A stretch of 64,000 nt of DNA, taken from positions 62,001 to 126,000 of the forward strand of contig JAICKA010000001.1 of assembly GCA_025928185.1 (NCBI GenBank), read 5' to 3'. This stretch comes from Gemmatimonadaceae bacterium (lineage in GTDB: Bacteria; Gemmatimonadota; Gemmatimonadetes; Gemmatimonadales; Gemmatimonadaceae). The notes under the pieces were generated by a model, which did not search any database, was not told where the DNA came from, and saw nothing but the letters and a program-made list of their open reading frames with translations. Shown piece after piece: positions 29,917 to 41,952 of the stretch (positions are counted from its first letter, which is position 1; each line of letters begins with the position of its first letter). Both the position numbers and the translations under genes were made by a program.

Positions 29917-30945
29917 CTAGTTCACCGGCGCATCGAAGCAGGCGACGCCAGCGACGTAATCGATCGTCACCGCCAGATGTCTGAACGCCGCGCCGCCCAG
30001 CGAACCCTGGATCGGGTGGTCCATGAGACCGTCCATTAGCTTGTGGAAGCCGGTGCTTCCCCGCTCCTCCCACCAGACCGGTCCGAGCGTGTAGCCGCCG
30101 AGCCTCATCGAGGGGACCTCGATCATGGGGGCGCGGGTGCCGACCTCGCCCTGCGGGATCACGCGCCAGTCCGGATGCCGCGCGTGCCAGCGATCAAAGA
30201 TCTCGGATGAGATGAAGCTGCCGCCACGTCCCGCCGGTCGCCCATCGTGCACGATTGCCATGGCGCCGTCGGTGAACTGTGTCGTCGCGCCCGTGTCGAA
30301 CAGCAGGTCGAGCGAATCGCCGTCCACCTCGGCGCGGAACCTCGCAAAGTTCGTCGGGCGCCGGCCGTCGACGCTCCGAAACGTCACGCGCACCTCGTGC
30401 GGCCCGAGCGTCGAACCGTTCGTCGGAAGGACCGAGCGCGGAAAGAGCCACAGCTTGCCCGCCGGGTAATCGATGCGCCAAACCCGATCCGCCCACCAGC
30501 CGCCGCCGAGAAATCCCGTGAGCTTCACCGGGTACATCCGCGCGAGCTGATCGAACAAGGTCGACGCGGCGAGATAACCGGGCCCGGGAAAACCGGCTCT
30601 GGGCCGCGGCAGCTGCATCGAGTCGATCGACGACGGAAACGGCACCACACTCATGGTGTCGCTGCCGGAGCCTCGAACCATTGGCGTCAGCCCGAAGCGC
30701 GACAGCACTGCAGCGTCGATCGCGTTGAAGCCACCGCCGGAGTCGAGAATGAAGAACAACGTATCGCCGTTCGCCGTGACCGGCGCGGCGAGCACGCGGC
30801 CCTGATCGAAGAACGCCGGGATCCGCCGTGCGCCGTGTGCCGCCGGCGATGGACACTGCGCAACGGCGACGGGCCACGTCAGTGGCGTAAGTGTCAGGAT
30901 CACCGCTGCGAACGCCATTCCGCTGACTTTCCGAAGATCAGCCAT
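29917..30945 (-). CDS. Retropepsin-like aspartic protease, exported
   Basis: Two aspartyl motifs: FFILDSGGGFNAIDA and LLFDTGATTQFTD; signal peptide MADLRKVSGMAFAAVILTLTPLTWPVAVAQ. Confidence 0.85.
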   Translation of the reverse strand: MADLRKVSGMAFAAVILTLTPLTWPVAVAQCPSPAAHGARRIPAFFDQGRVLAAPVTANGDTLFFILDSGGGFNAIDAAVLSRFGLTPMVRGSGSDTMSVVPFPSSIDSMQLPRPRAGFPGPGYLAASTLFDQLARMYPVKLTGFLGGGWWADRVWRIDYPAGKLWLFPRSVLPTNGSTLGPHEVRVTFRSVDGRRPTNFARFRAEVDGDSLDLLFDTGATTQFTDGAMAIVHDGRPAGRGGSFISSEIFDRWHARHPDWRVIPQGEVGTRAPMIEVPSMRLGGYTLGPVWWEERGSTGFHKLMDGLMDHPIQGSLGGAAFRHLAVTIDYVAGVACFDAPVN

Positions 30946-30966
30946 GTGCATTCTCCAATAAACGCC

Positions 30967-30996
30967 GATGGACCATGGACCATGGTCCATGGTCCA

Positions 30997-30998
<2 letters not shown>
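30967..30998. repeat. 32-bp perfect palindrome overlapping a stop codon
   Basis: gatggaccatggaccatggtccatggtccatc is identical to its reverse complement. Confidence 0.97.
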
Positions 30999-33681
<2,683 letters not shown>

Positions 33682-33701
33682 CCGCGGCTCGCCTGGGCCG
33701 T

Positions 33702-34472
33702 TCAATACAGCGTCACTTGCTGCGTCATGCCGCCGTCGACGTAGTACGTGCTCGCGGTGACGTACGCCGCGTCGTCGCTGGCGAGGAACACGGCGACCGA
33801 CGCGACGTCGTCCGGCGTGCCAAAGCGGCCGAGCGGAATCTCGCTCACCGCATTCCGGAACGCCGTCGGATTCTCGAGCACGGACTTGTTGATCGGCGTG
33901 GCGATCGCACCCGGCGCGATGTTGTTCACGGTGATCCGATGCGTCGCCAGCTCCATCGCGACGTTGCGCATCATCATGCGAATCGCGCCTTTGCTCGCGC
34001 AGTATGACGTGAACCCGGGGAACGGAATGTCCTCGTGGACCGACGAGATGTAGATGAGCCGGCCGCCGTCGCCCTGCTTCACCATCTCGCGGGCCGCCGC
34101 CTGGCTCACGACGAACGACCCGTACAGGTTCACGCCGAGCACGCGATTCCACTCGGCATCGGTCGTCTCGAGAAAATCATGCTTGATCTCGATGCCGGCG
34201 TTGTTGATGCAGATGTCGATGCGCCCGAGCTCCTTCACCACGCGCGCGATCATCGCTTCGACCTGATCGCGCTTCGACACGTCCGCCTCCACGGCGATTG
34301 CGCTCGCCTTGTAGCTCTTGACCGCGAGCTCGGCGGCGTCGCGGTCCCTCGGGCTGTCGGGCCGGTAGTTCACCGCGACGAGGGCGCCCTCATTCGAGAA
34401 TCGTTCGGCAATGCCGGCGCCGATGCCGCTGCTCGCGCCGGTGATGAGGGCAACCTTGTTCTTGAGACGCAT
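33702..34472 (-). CDS. SDR oxidoreductase (glucose 1-dehydrogenase-like)
   Basis: [49 protein letters not shown]. Confidence 0.95.
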   Translation of the reverse strand: MRLKNKVALITGASSGIGAGIAERFSNEGALVAVNYRPDSPRDRDAAELAVKSYKASAIAVEADVSKRDQVEAMIARVVKELGRIDICINNAGIEIKHDFLETTDAEWNRVLGVNLYGSFVVSQAAAREMVKQGDGGRLIYISSVHEDIPFPGFTSYCASKGAIRMMMRNVAMELATHRITVNNIAPGAIATPINKSVLENPTAFRNAVSEIPLGRFGTPDDVASVAVFLASDDAAYVTASTYYVDGGMTQQVTLY

Positions 34473-34565
34473 TCGAGTTCCGTGCGTGCGCGTGGCGATC
34501 AGTGGGTCAAACGACCTCTCGCAATATTCACCCGCACGGCCGATCCGAGAAGGTTGCGCCGCCGA

Positions 34566-35573
34566 TCAGGCGCCCGATCGCATGCTCAGGCTCACGTTCG
34601 CCGCGATCTCGTACGACCGCAGCCGCGCCGCATGATCATGGATCTGTGATGCCAGAATCAACTCGTCCGCGCCGGTGCGCTGCGCGAATGCCCGCAGCCG
34701 GTCGGCGACTGTCTCTGGCGACCCGACGATCGCGTGGCTCAGCACGCCATCGAGCTGCGCCCGATCGAGCGGCGACAACTGTCGCGCGAACTCCTCGCTC
34801 GGCGGCGGAACTTCGATCGGTCGGATGCGGCGGATCGCAATGAATGTCTGCTGCACCGACGTGAACAGCCACGCCGCTTCCGCATCCGTGTCAGCTGCCA
34901 CCACTGTGACGCCGAGCATGACGTGGGGACGCTCGAGGGTCGCCGACGGCCGAAAGCGACTGCGGTAGAGCGCGATCGCGTCATCCAGACTGCCCGGCGC
35001 AAAATGCGATGCAAACGCGAACGGAAGTCCGAGCATTGCCGCGAGCTGCGCGCCGAACAGGCTGGAGCCCAGTATCCAGATCGGCACGTGCAGTCCCGCA
35101 CCCGGCACCGCACGCACGAGCTGACCTGGTTGCGGCTCGCGGAAATACTCCATCAACTCCGCCACGTCGCGCGGAAACGCCTCCGCGGACATCGGCGTGC
35201 GGTGCAGCGCGGCCGCCGTCACCTGATCGGAGCCGGGTGCTCGACCAAGTCCGAGATCGATACGTCCCGGAAACAGCGATTCGAGTGTACCGAACTGCTC
35301 GGCGATCACGAGCGGCGGGTGATTCGGGAGCATGATGCCGCCCGCGCCGACGCGAATGGTCGACGTGCCTCCGGCGACGTGCGCGATGACGACCGCGGTC
35401 GCCGCGCTCGCGACACCTGGAATGTTGTGATGCTCGGCCAGCCAGAACCGCTTGTAGCCCCAGCGTTCAGCGTGTTGCGCGAGATCGAGTGAATTGCGAA
35501 ACGACTCAGCCGCGCTTCCGCCCTGGACGATTGGCGCAAGGTCCAGGACGGAGAGCGGAACGGAGTCGTTCAC
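34566..35573 (-). CDS. LLM class flavin-dependent oxidoreductase (luciferase-like)
   Basis: [95 protein letters not shown]. Confidence 0.95.
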   Translation of the reverse strand: MNDSVPLSVLDLAPIVQGGSAAESFRNSLDLAQHAERWGYKRFWLAEHHNIPGVASAATAVVIAHVAGGTSTIRVGAGGIMLPNHPPLVIAEQFGTLESLFPGRIDLGLGRAPGSDQVTAAALHRTPMSAEAFPRDVAELMEYFREPQPGQLVRAVPGAGLHVPIWILGSSLFGAQLAAMLGLPFAFASHFAPGSLDDAIALYRSRFRPSATLERPHVMLGVTVVAADTDAEAAWLFTSVQQTFIAIRRIRPIEVPPPSEEFARQLSPLDRAQLDGVLSHAIVGSPETVADRLRAFAQRTGADELILASQIHDHAARLRSYEIAANVSLSMRSGA

Positions 35574-35577
35574 CGGC

Positions 35578-36390
35578 TCACTCGGAGCAGACCGGCTGCG
35601 CCTTGCCGCTGAGATCGATCGTACAGGTGCTCGTCGACGTCTCGTCGGTTGTCGTAAGGGTCACGAGGTTCGTGCCGTTGAACGTCAGCGTGGCGTGAAT
35701 CGACGTCGAAACCGGGCCGAGCGTACCGAGCGTGATATCGGCCGTGAGGTCGGAGGCGACCGAGCCGGAGAGTGGCCACGGGCTGCTGCTGCCCGGCGCC
35801 GGGAGCACGACGTTGGTCGCGGTGTTCGTGAAGTCGTCGACGATCCGCGAGAGCGACGTACCGTTGATGACCGTCGAATCGTGATTGACCGACGTGCCGT
35901 TCAGCACGTGCTGATCGGTGAGCAGCCCTGACAGCGTCAGGTCGTTGTGCTGCTTGACCGTTACCGACCCCGACGTGCCCGAGACCGATTCAGTCACCGT
36001 GCCGGCGAGATCAGTGACGAGCCGCACCGCCGCCGTCGTCGTATTGCTCGGCGCGGTCTGCGAATTGCCCGCCGCGTCGAACAGATAGTACGACGAGGAG
36101 AAGGTCAGACCATCCACCGTTCTCGTCGGACAGTTGAAGCTCTCGGTCGCGCCCGAATAGGTGCAGGCGGACGGCACGACCGTCGCATCGGCGCTCGGTG
36201 GCAGCGTGACGCCGAGGACCTGCCCCGTCGCGTCCGTGAAGCTGTTCGTCGAGGTCGACATCTGTGCGAGCACGCTCGGAAGATCGAGCTGGTGGTTGCC
36301 CGGTCCGGTCGGCCCATCGCTGCCGCACGCCGCGGCGGCGGCAGCCAGCGCCGCGCCGATGATCGCTCGTGCCGTGTTCCCGTAGCTCAT
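35578..36390 (-). CDS. Lipoprotein, hypothetical
   Basis: [31 protein letters not shown] lipobox; Ser/Thr-rich beta-type sequence. Confidence 0.8.
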   Translation of the reverse strand: MSYGNTARAIIGAALAAAAAACGSDGPTGPGNHQLDLPSVLAQMSTSTNSFTDATGQVLGVTLPPSADATVVPSACTYSGATESFNCPTRTVDGLTFSSSYYLFDAAGNSQTAPSNTTTAAVRLVTDLAGTVTESVSGTSGSVTVKQHNDLTLSGLLTDQHVLNGTSVNHDSTVINGTSLSRIVDDFTNTATNVVLPAPGSSSPWPLSGSVASDLTADITLGTLGPVSTSIHATLTFNGTNLVTLTTTDETSTSTCTIDLSGKAQPVCSE

Positions 36391-36421
36391 TAGCTTCCTC
36401 CAAATAAAGCGTCAAATCCCG

Positions 36422-38119
36422 CTACTGCTGACACACGCCGTGCGGGTTCGGCTTTGGATGGTCGACCACCATCCGGTTCGGCGCGTTCGCCACGTGCACG
36501 GCGATGTCCTCGATCAGGTTGTCGACGCGCGCCATGTGCTCGTAGTCGATGTACTCCGGCTCGTCAGTCACCTGGTGGTAGTCCGAGTGGCCGCCGGTGG
36601 TGAAGAAGGTGATCGGGATGCCGTAGCGCGCGTACTCGTAGTGGTCGCTGCGGCAGTAGATGTTCGCCGGGTGGCCGTTCGCGTCCATCGAGTAGTCGAA
36701 CACGAAGCCGTGATGATCGTCGCGGTTCACCTGCTCGATGAGGTCGCCCAGCTCGGTCGAGAGCCGGCGCGAGCCGACGAGCTGGAGGTAGTTCGGGCTG
36801 CCGTGGATCGGCTGCCCCGCTTTCGTGAGACCGGCCTGATCCCACGCGTCGCCGCGGCCGACCATGTCCATGTTCAACTGGGCGTCGATCGAATCGCGCG
36901 GCACGGTCGGGTGGTCGGTGAAATACTCCGAGCCGAGCAGTCCCTTCTCCTCGCCGACGTGCCAGACGAAAAGGATCGACCGCTTTGGGTGTGGATTCAG
37001 CGACGCGAGCTTCTGCGCGATTTCGAGAACGCTCACGGAGCCGCTACCGTCGTCGTCCGCGCCGTTCGAGATCGAGTCGAGCCGCGCCGTGCCAGGGTGC
37101 GCCGCGCGCCATGCGGCGAGCTGACGGTTCACTTCGGCCTGCTCGTCCGGCGTGGCCTGCTTCCCCTGCTCCTCCGCGCCTTCGGGCCGGACGATATGGT
37201 TGAAGATCCGAAGCGAATCGTGGTCGACCGGCTGATGATTGAAGCCGACGTGATCGTTGTGCGCGCCGATCGCGACGTACTCGCCCTTGAGCGCCGGATC
37301 GCTGCCGGGCAGGACCGCGACGACGTTGCGCGCCGGAAATGGCGTGGGATCGACGTGCACCTGCAACTGTACCGAAACCGGCTTGCCCGCAGTCCCGGCG
37401 GCGAGCTGCGCCATCGGGGTGTCGAACAGCTTCGCCGCGCCCGACGGCGTGAAGAACAGCACCGTCTTGCGCACGGCCGGCGGATTGGCTGGATCGTCGA
37501 CGAACTGCATCGGCGCGCTCACGTATCCGAAGAACTGATTGGGAATCACCAGCGCCACGGCGGCGACGCCCTCGAGATGCTCGGCGTTTTGAAGTTGCTG
37601 ATACCCCTCCATGCTCGTGGGCATGCCGAACAGCAGCACCTTGCCGGCGATGTCTGCCGGCGGCGTGGCGATCGTCTCCTTGCTCAGCGCGCCGCCATAT
37701 ACCACAGGCACGTCGAGCTTCGACATCGAGACGCCGCTGCCCGTCCATTCCGTGCCGAGCGCCAGCGACGAACCAGGGATGGTGAGCGTCGACGCGGGGT
37801 CGGTAAAGCGCGTCTTGAACGGAATCGTCTGGAAGTACGTGCCGTTGTCGCCGGCGGGGACGAGACCGATGCGCTTCACTTCGCTGGCGATGTAGTCCGT
37901 GCCCTTGACGTTGCCGATGGTCCCCGCTTCGCGGCCCTGCATCGAGTCGTCGGCGAAGATGTAGAGGCGCGTCATCAAGTCGGCCGCGGTGATCGCGGCG
38001 GATGTCGGCTGCGGCGCGTGCTTGAGCGGGAGCGTGGTCGCGGGCTGCGGCACCACGGCGGACTGCGCGCCCAGGGCGACGGGGGCGACGAGCGCGGCAA
38101 CGGCGAGATAACGACGCAT
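36422..38119 (-). CDS. M28 family metallopeptidase
   Basis: VAIGAHNDHVGFNHQP; NGADDDGSGSVSVLEIAQKL; RSILFVWHVGEEKGLLGSEYF; SDHYEYARYGIPITFFTTGGHSDYHQVTDEPEYID. Confidence 0.95.
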   Translation of the reverse strand: MRRYLAVAALVAPVALGAQSAVVPQPATTLPLKHAPQPTSAAITAADLMTRLYIFADDSMQGREAGTIGNVKGTDYIASEVKRIGLVPAGDNGTYFQTIPFKTRFTDPASTLTIPGSSLALGTEWTGSGVSMSKLDVPVVYGGALSKETIATPPADIAGKVLLFGMPTSMEGYQQLQNAEHLEGVAAVALVIPNQFFGYVSAPMQFVDDPANPPAVRKTVLFFTPSGAAKLFDTPMAQLAAGTAGKPVSVQLQVHVDPTPFPARNVVAVLPGSDPALKGEYVAIGAHNDHVGFNHQPVDHDSLRIFNHIVRPEGAEEQGKQATPDEQAEVNRQLAAWRAAHPGTARLDSISNGADDDGSGSVSVLEIAQKLASLNPHPKRSILFVWHVGEEKGLLGSEYFTDHPTVPRDSIDAQLNMDMVGRGDAWDQAGLTKAGQPIHGSPNYLQLVGSRRLSTELGDLIEQVNRDDHHGFVFDYSMDANGHPANIYCRSDHYEYARYGIPITFFTTGGHSDYHQVTDEPEYIDYEHMARVDNLIEDIAVHVANAPNRMVVDHPKPNPHGVCQQ

Positions 38120-38252
38120 CGAGAGTTCTGGGATTCGGGGGCTGGTGCATGCGCGGGCGCCGCGGCATTTCGCCGCCGCGCCCGCGTGAAATCACCCTCG
38201 AATGATCGGTAGCTGCGCGCCGTTGCGCCAGCCGATCGCAACCCACTTTACG

Positions 38253-39743
38253 CTACTTTGACGGGCCGCCCGTCTTCGTGGTGATGTCGATCACGCCGTT
38301 CGCCGCGGCTGGATCGTTGTATCGCTCGGCCGCTGCCGCGCCCTTGATGACCTCGACGCTCTTGATGCTGTTCCTGTCGAGCGTCTGGATCGCCGACGGA
38401 TCGGATTTCACGCCGTTGATGAAGACGAGGCCGGTGAAGGTCTTCGGATGCGCGATGCTCGACACCATCGTGGACTCCGCTCCGGCGCGCACTGGCGACG
38501 CCTTGTCGTTGATGGCGACTCCGCTCATCTCGGAATACAAGGCTGCCTTCCGCGTTGCCGCCAGATCGGCGCCCTTGCGGGTCGTGATGTTGATCTCGTT
38601 GCCGTTCGCGCCCTTCACGATTTTGATCGACGCAATGGCCCTGGCGTCGAGCGCATGCGCCTGATCCGCCGTCGCTGCGACGCCGTCAATGGTGTAGTGC
38701 CCGTCGCTCACCATCACTTTCTGCGCGCCCTGCTCGGCCGCGGCAACGTTCATCTGATCGATGTCCGCCGACGTCGGCATCTTCGCTTCGCACGCGACGA
38801 TGAGCGCCGATGCGGCGAGCAGCGCGATCGCGCTCGCACGGGTACGAGCGAACTTCGGGAATTCGGGTTTCATGGCGTTGAGTCTCTGTTGAAGATGAGA
38901 TGCGTCGTCAGCGAGCGCGGGCGCGCCCACACGTAGACCGGAGCAGTACTCGGCGAGATCGATCAGCAGCATGCCGTACGTGCGCGTCGCGGCACCGCCA
39001 CGCAGCACGCGGGCGTCGCAGTCCAGCTCCACCGCCAGCCTGAGACGCGACACCATGAACCAGACGGCGGGATTCCACGGCACCAGCGCGACCGCAAGCC
39101 AGCCGATGACGAGCACGATCGGGTCGCGAGCCCGCAGATGTTCCTGCTCGTGAGCGAGCACCAGTCGCTGTTCTCCGGGCTCGCGGCCGAGCAGCCATCG
39201 CGGCACTACGATTTCCGGACGCGAGAGACCGATCACCGCTGGTCCGGCAGCGGGCGACACGCGCACGCGAACGCCGTGCAGGTGCGTTGCGGGCCAGGTG
39301 CGGCGCGCACGGTGAAAGCGCAGTTGCACGGCAACGAAAAGCGCGACGAGCGACATGGCGGCGAGCAGCCACGCCGCGCCGATCCATGGCAGCGCGCGCG
39401 CGGGCAGCACGTGCTGCAGGCCGGCGATGCCGTACCGAATCGGCCGAGCGATCGCCGTCTCCAGCGTACGCGTCAACACAATCGAGGCCTCGCGCCAGAG
39501 TGGGATCGCCGATCTCGGCGCCGCGACGAGCCGCGACGGCGACTCCGATTTCATCGAGAGCGCCAGCTGTTGCGCCGGACGTGTTGACGCCGACGCGATG
39601 AAGCCGAAAGTGAGCGCCAACGCGCACAGCCACACCCAGCGCACCGGCCGGTGAGCCATCCGCAGCATCGCGTCGGCCGCGTACGCCGCCACGGCGAGCA
39701 GCGCTCCGACGATCGTCCCATAGAGCATCCACGCGGCGATCAT
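38253..39743 (-). CDS. M56 (BlaR1-like) metallopeptidase with C-terminal TonB-plug-like segments
   Basis: LVLAHEQEHLRARDPIVLVIGWLAVALVPWNPAVWFMVSRLRLAVELDCDARVLR; C-terminal TLDRNSIKSVEVIKGAAAAERYNDPAAANGVIDITTK. Confidence 0.93.
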   Translation of the reverse strand: MIAAWMLYGTIVGALLAVAAYAADAMLRMAHRPVRWVWLCALALTFGFIASASTRPAQQLALSMKSESPSRLVAAPRSAIPLWREASIVLTRTLETAIARPIRYGIAGLQHVLPARALPWIGAAWLLAAMSLVALFVAVQLRFHRARRTWPATHLHGVRVRVSPAAGPAVIGLSRPEIVVPRWLLGREPGEQRLVLAHEQEHLRARDPIVLVIGWLAVALVPWNPAVWFMVSRLRLAVELDCDARVLRGGAATRTYGMLLIDLAEYCSGLRVGAPALADDASHLQQRLNAMKPEFPKFARTRASAIALLAASALIVACEAKMPTSADIDQMNVAAAEQGAQKVMVSDGHYTIDGVAATADQAHALDARAIASIKIVKGANGNEINITTRKGADLAATRKAALYSEMSGVAINDKASPVRAGAESTMVSSIAHPKTFTGLVFINGVKSDPSAIQTLDRNSIKSVEVIKGAAAAERYNDPAAANGVIDITTKTGGPSK

Positions 39744-40117
39744 CGCTTGTCCCCCAGACGCTTCGCGAGGAGCTTGCGCATTCGCTCGAGCTCCGCGCGT
39801 CCGAGCGAGCGATCGGACACGAGCTGCGCGAACATGCGCTCAGCGGATCCATGGAAGATGGAGTCGCGAATGCGCGCCAATGCGCTGCCGCCGGCACGCT
39901 CCGCCTCGACGAGTGGGAAGTACCGGTACGCGCGTCCCTCCGCCTCGTGCCGCACGTAACCCTTCTCTTCCAGCGTCTGCAATGCCGAGAGTACGGACGT
40001 GTACGCGAGATCTTCGTCGCGGAGCGCGTCGCGCACATCGGACACCGTCGCCGAGCCGAGTCGCCACAGCACACTCATGACGGCGAGCTCGCGCGGGGGG
40101 AAATAGACTTCGTCCAT
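39740..40117 (-). CDS. BlaI/MecI/CopY family transcriptional regulator
   Basis: LAVMSVLWRLGSATVSDVRDALRDEDLAYTSVLSALQTLEEKGYVRHEAEGRAYRYFPLV; ATGA overlap with M56 gene. Confidence 0.95.
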   Translation of the reverse strand: MDEVYFPPRELAVMSVLWRLGSATVSDVRDALRDEDLAYTSVLSALQTLEEKGYVRHEAEGRAYRYFPLVEAERAGGSALARIRDSIFHGSAERMFAQLVSDRSLGRAELERMRKLLAKRLGDKR

Positions 40118-40127
40118 GCCCTGCTCC

Positions 40128-40172
40128 CTACGGAAGTTTCCGTAGAGTACCGCTCGACCCTTAGTCTGTCAA
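40128..40172 (-). promoter_or_regulatory. Promoter plus inverted-repeat operator for blaI-M56 operon
   Basis: Minus strand TTGACA (40167-40172), 17-nt spacer, TACTCT (40144-40149), overlapping CTACGGAA-AC-TTCCGTAG inverted repeat (40128-40145). Confidence 0.85.
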
Positions 40173-40216
40173 CTGCTTTTTCAGTACCGAAGGCCGGTTT
40201 CGCCGCGCCGGCTCAG

Positions 40217-40250
40217 CCGTTCCACCGTTCCACCGTTCCACCGTTCCACC
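40217..40250. repeat. Tandem 8-bp repeat (ccgttcca) x4
   Basis: ccgttccaccgttccaccgttccaccgttccacc, just past the 3' end of the serine hydrolase gene. Confidence 0.9.
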
Positions 40251-40259
40251 ATCCCCCAC

Positions 40260-41663
40260 TCAAGTCGCCGGCGCCACCTGGTACTGTTCCAGCTTTCCGC
40301 TCGGCAGCTCGTACGTCCACACCCGCAGCGTCTTGCCGCCGGCCACGACGCGGTAGACGCGCTCGAGCATGCCGCCGCGGTACTGCTGCGAGATCTGGGT
40401 GAACGTCGTCGGAGCGCCGAGTGCGCCGAGACTCGACTTGAAATCGGCCAGTGCCTCCGCGCCGAAGTAGGCGTTCGCGTCAGCCGTGAACAGCGAGCGA
40501 GCGATCGTCCCGCGCTGGAGTCCCGTGAAGATGCGCCGCGCGACCGCGGTGCGCGCCGCGGTCTGCGCGTCCTCCGTCGTGAACAGTCGCTGCGAGACCT
40601 GTTGCGCGATCGCGCCCGCGGCCGGCGCGGCGTCCTGATTCGTCAGCACGACGACCGCGACACTGTCGTCCGGAAACACGATGTTCTGCGCCGTGAACCC
40701 CGCGACTTCGCCGCTGTGCGCGATGTCGCGATGGCCGTTGACCATGCCGACGTCGACACCGAGGCCGTATCCGCTGCTCGCGCCGTTGGCGAGCAGCACC
40801 GTCTGCTCGAGAGCGCGGTACGAGGCAGGTTGCAGGAACGACTGATCGATCATCGCGATGTCCCACTTGGCAACGTCGCTCGCCGTCATCGCCAGCTCGC
40901 CGGCGCCGAACATCCAGCCGGCGCCCGTCGGGATCGCCGGGCGGAGCGGGCCGAGTCCGTAGCGCATGTACCCGATCGGCTCGATCGACTTGGGACCGCG
41001 CGCGTCGAAATCGACGGCGCTCGCGATGTGCAGCGGCGCGAGAATGCGATCGTGCACGAACTGGTAGAACGGCACGCCGCTCACCTTCTGCACGATCAGC
41101 GCGGCGATCACGAAATTGGTATTGCTGTACTGCCACCGCGTGCCGGGCTGGAAATCCAGCGGCTGCTTCGCCCAGTGATCGAGGATCTGCTGCGGCGTGA
41201 CGGGACGTTCCATCGCCGGCGGCACGTAGTCCTGCGGCCAGAAATCCTGATAGCCGGACGTGTGCGACAGCAGGTTGCGAATCGTCACCTTGTCGCCTTC
41301 GGTGAGTCCGGGGATGTACCGCGAGACCGGATCGCCGAGCGACAGCTTGCCTTCCTGCTGGAGCAGGAGCACCGCCGCCGCGGCGAACTGCTTGCTGATC
41401 GAGCCGAGCGCGTACGCCATCGACGGTGCGGCCGCCACGCGCGGCGAGAGGCGCGCGTCGCCATAGGCTTGTGCGTAGCGCAGCCGGCCGTGCGTCACGA
41501 CGGCGACACTCGCGCTGGGTACGCCCGTGCTGGCGAGCACGCGATGCGCGATCGAGTCGACGGCGGCGGGAATGCGCGCATCCGAGGTTTGCGCGCGGGC
41601 GGCGATGGGGCGGCTCGCTCCGGCGACGGCGAGCAGCGCGGTGGCGATGGCGACTGTTCTCAT
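40260..41663 (-). CDS. Beta-lactamase-fold serine hydrolase (class C-like)
   Basis: YALGSISKQFAAAAVLLLQQEGKL (SxxK); WQYSNTNF (YxN); IAHSGEVAGF (HxG). Confidence 0.93.
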   Translation of the reverse strand: MRTVAIATALLAVAGASRPIAARAQTSDARIPAAVDSIAHRVLASTGVPSASVAVVTHGRLRYAQAYGDARLSPRVAAAPSMAYALGSISKQFAAAAVLLLQQEGKLSLGDPVSRYIPGLTEGDKVTIRNLLSHTSGYQDFWPQDYVPPAMERPVTPQQILDHWAKQPLDFQPGTRWQYSNTNFVIAALIVQKVSGVPFYQFVHDRILAPLHIASAVDFDARGPKSIEPIGYMRYGLGPLRPAIPTGAGWMFGAGELAMTASDVAKWDIAMIDQSFLQPASYRALEQTVLLANGASSGYGLGVDVGMVNGHRDIAHSGEVAGFTAQNIVFPDDSVAVVVLTNQDAAPAAGAIAQQVSQRLFTTEDAQTAARTAVARRIFTGLQRGTIARSLFTADANAYFGAEALADFKSSLGALGAPTTFTQISQQYRGGMLERVYRVVAGGKTLRVWTYELPSGKLEQYQVAPAT

Positions 41664-41745
41664 GTGCTGTGTTCTAACCGCCACGGCCCCGAGGTCAAGA
41701 GTGCCGCCGGTTTGCGCGATGGCGACCCGCGTCGTAGGCTGACGC

Positions 41746-41952
41746 ATGCCACTTCGCCGCTACCACCTGCTCGCCGCGCTGCCGACGATCGGCCTGCTTG
41801 CCGGCGTACCGTTCGCCAATCGCCTCGAGCCGTACGTGCTCGGCCTGCCGTTTCTGCTGTTCTGGATCGTGGCCTGGGTGATCGCGACGTCCGCGATCAT
41901 GTGGCTGATCTGGGCGCTCGATCGCGCGCGCGCCGGAGCCTCGAACCCATGA
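41746..41952 (+). CDS. DUF3311 small membrane protein
   Basis: 68 aa, two TM segments; ATGA overlap with downstream SSS transporter. Confidence 0.88.
   Translation: MPLRRYHLLAALPTIGLLAGVPFANRLEPYVLGLPFLLFWIVAWVIATSAIMWLIWALDRARAGASNP

Noticed and set aside
36440-38212. 590-aa plus-strand ORF
   Set aside because: Antisense shadow of the M28 peptidase, low-complexity V/R/H-rich translation.
38253-41663. Beta-lactam resistance locus
   Set aside because: BlaI, M56 and a beta-lactamase-fold hydrolase are adjacent, but the hydrolase looks like a generic serine hydrolase and the M56 protein lacks an obvious penicillin-binding sensor domain; resistance is not supported.
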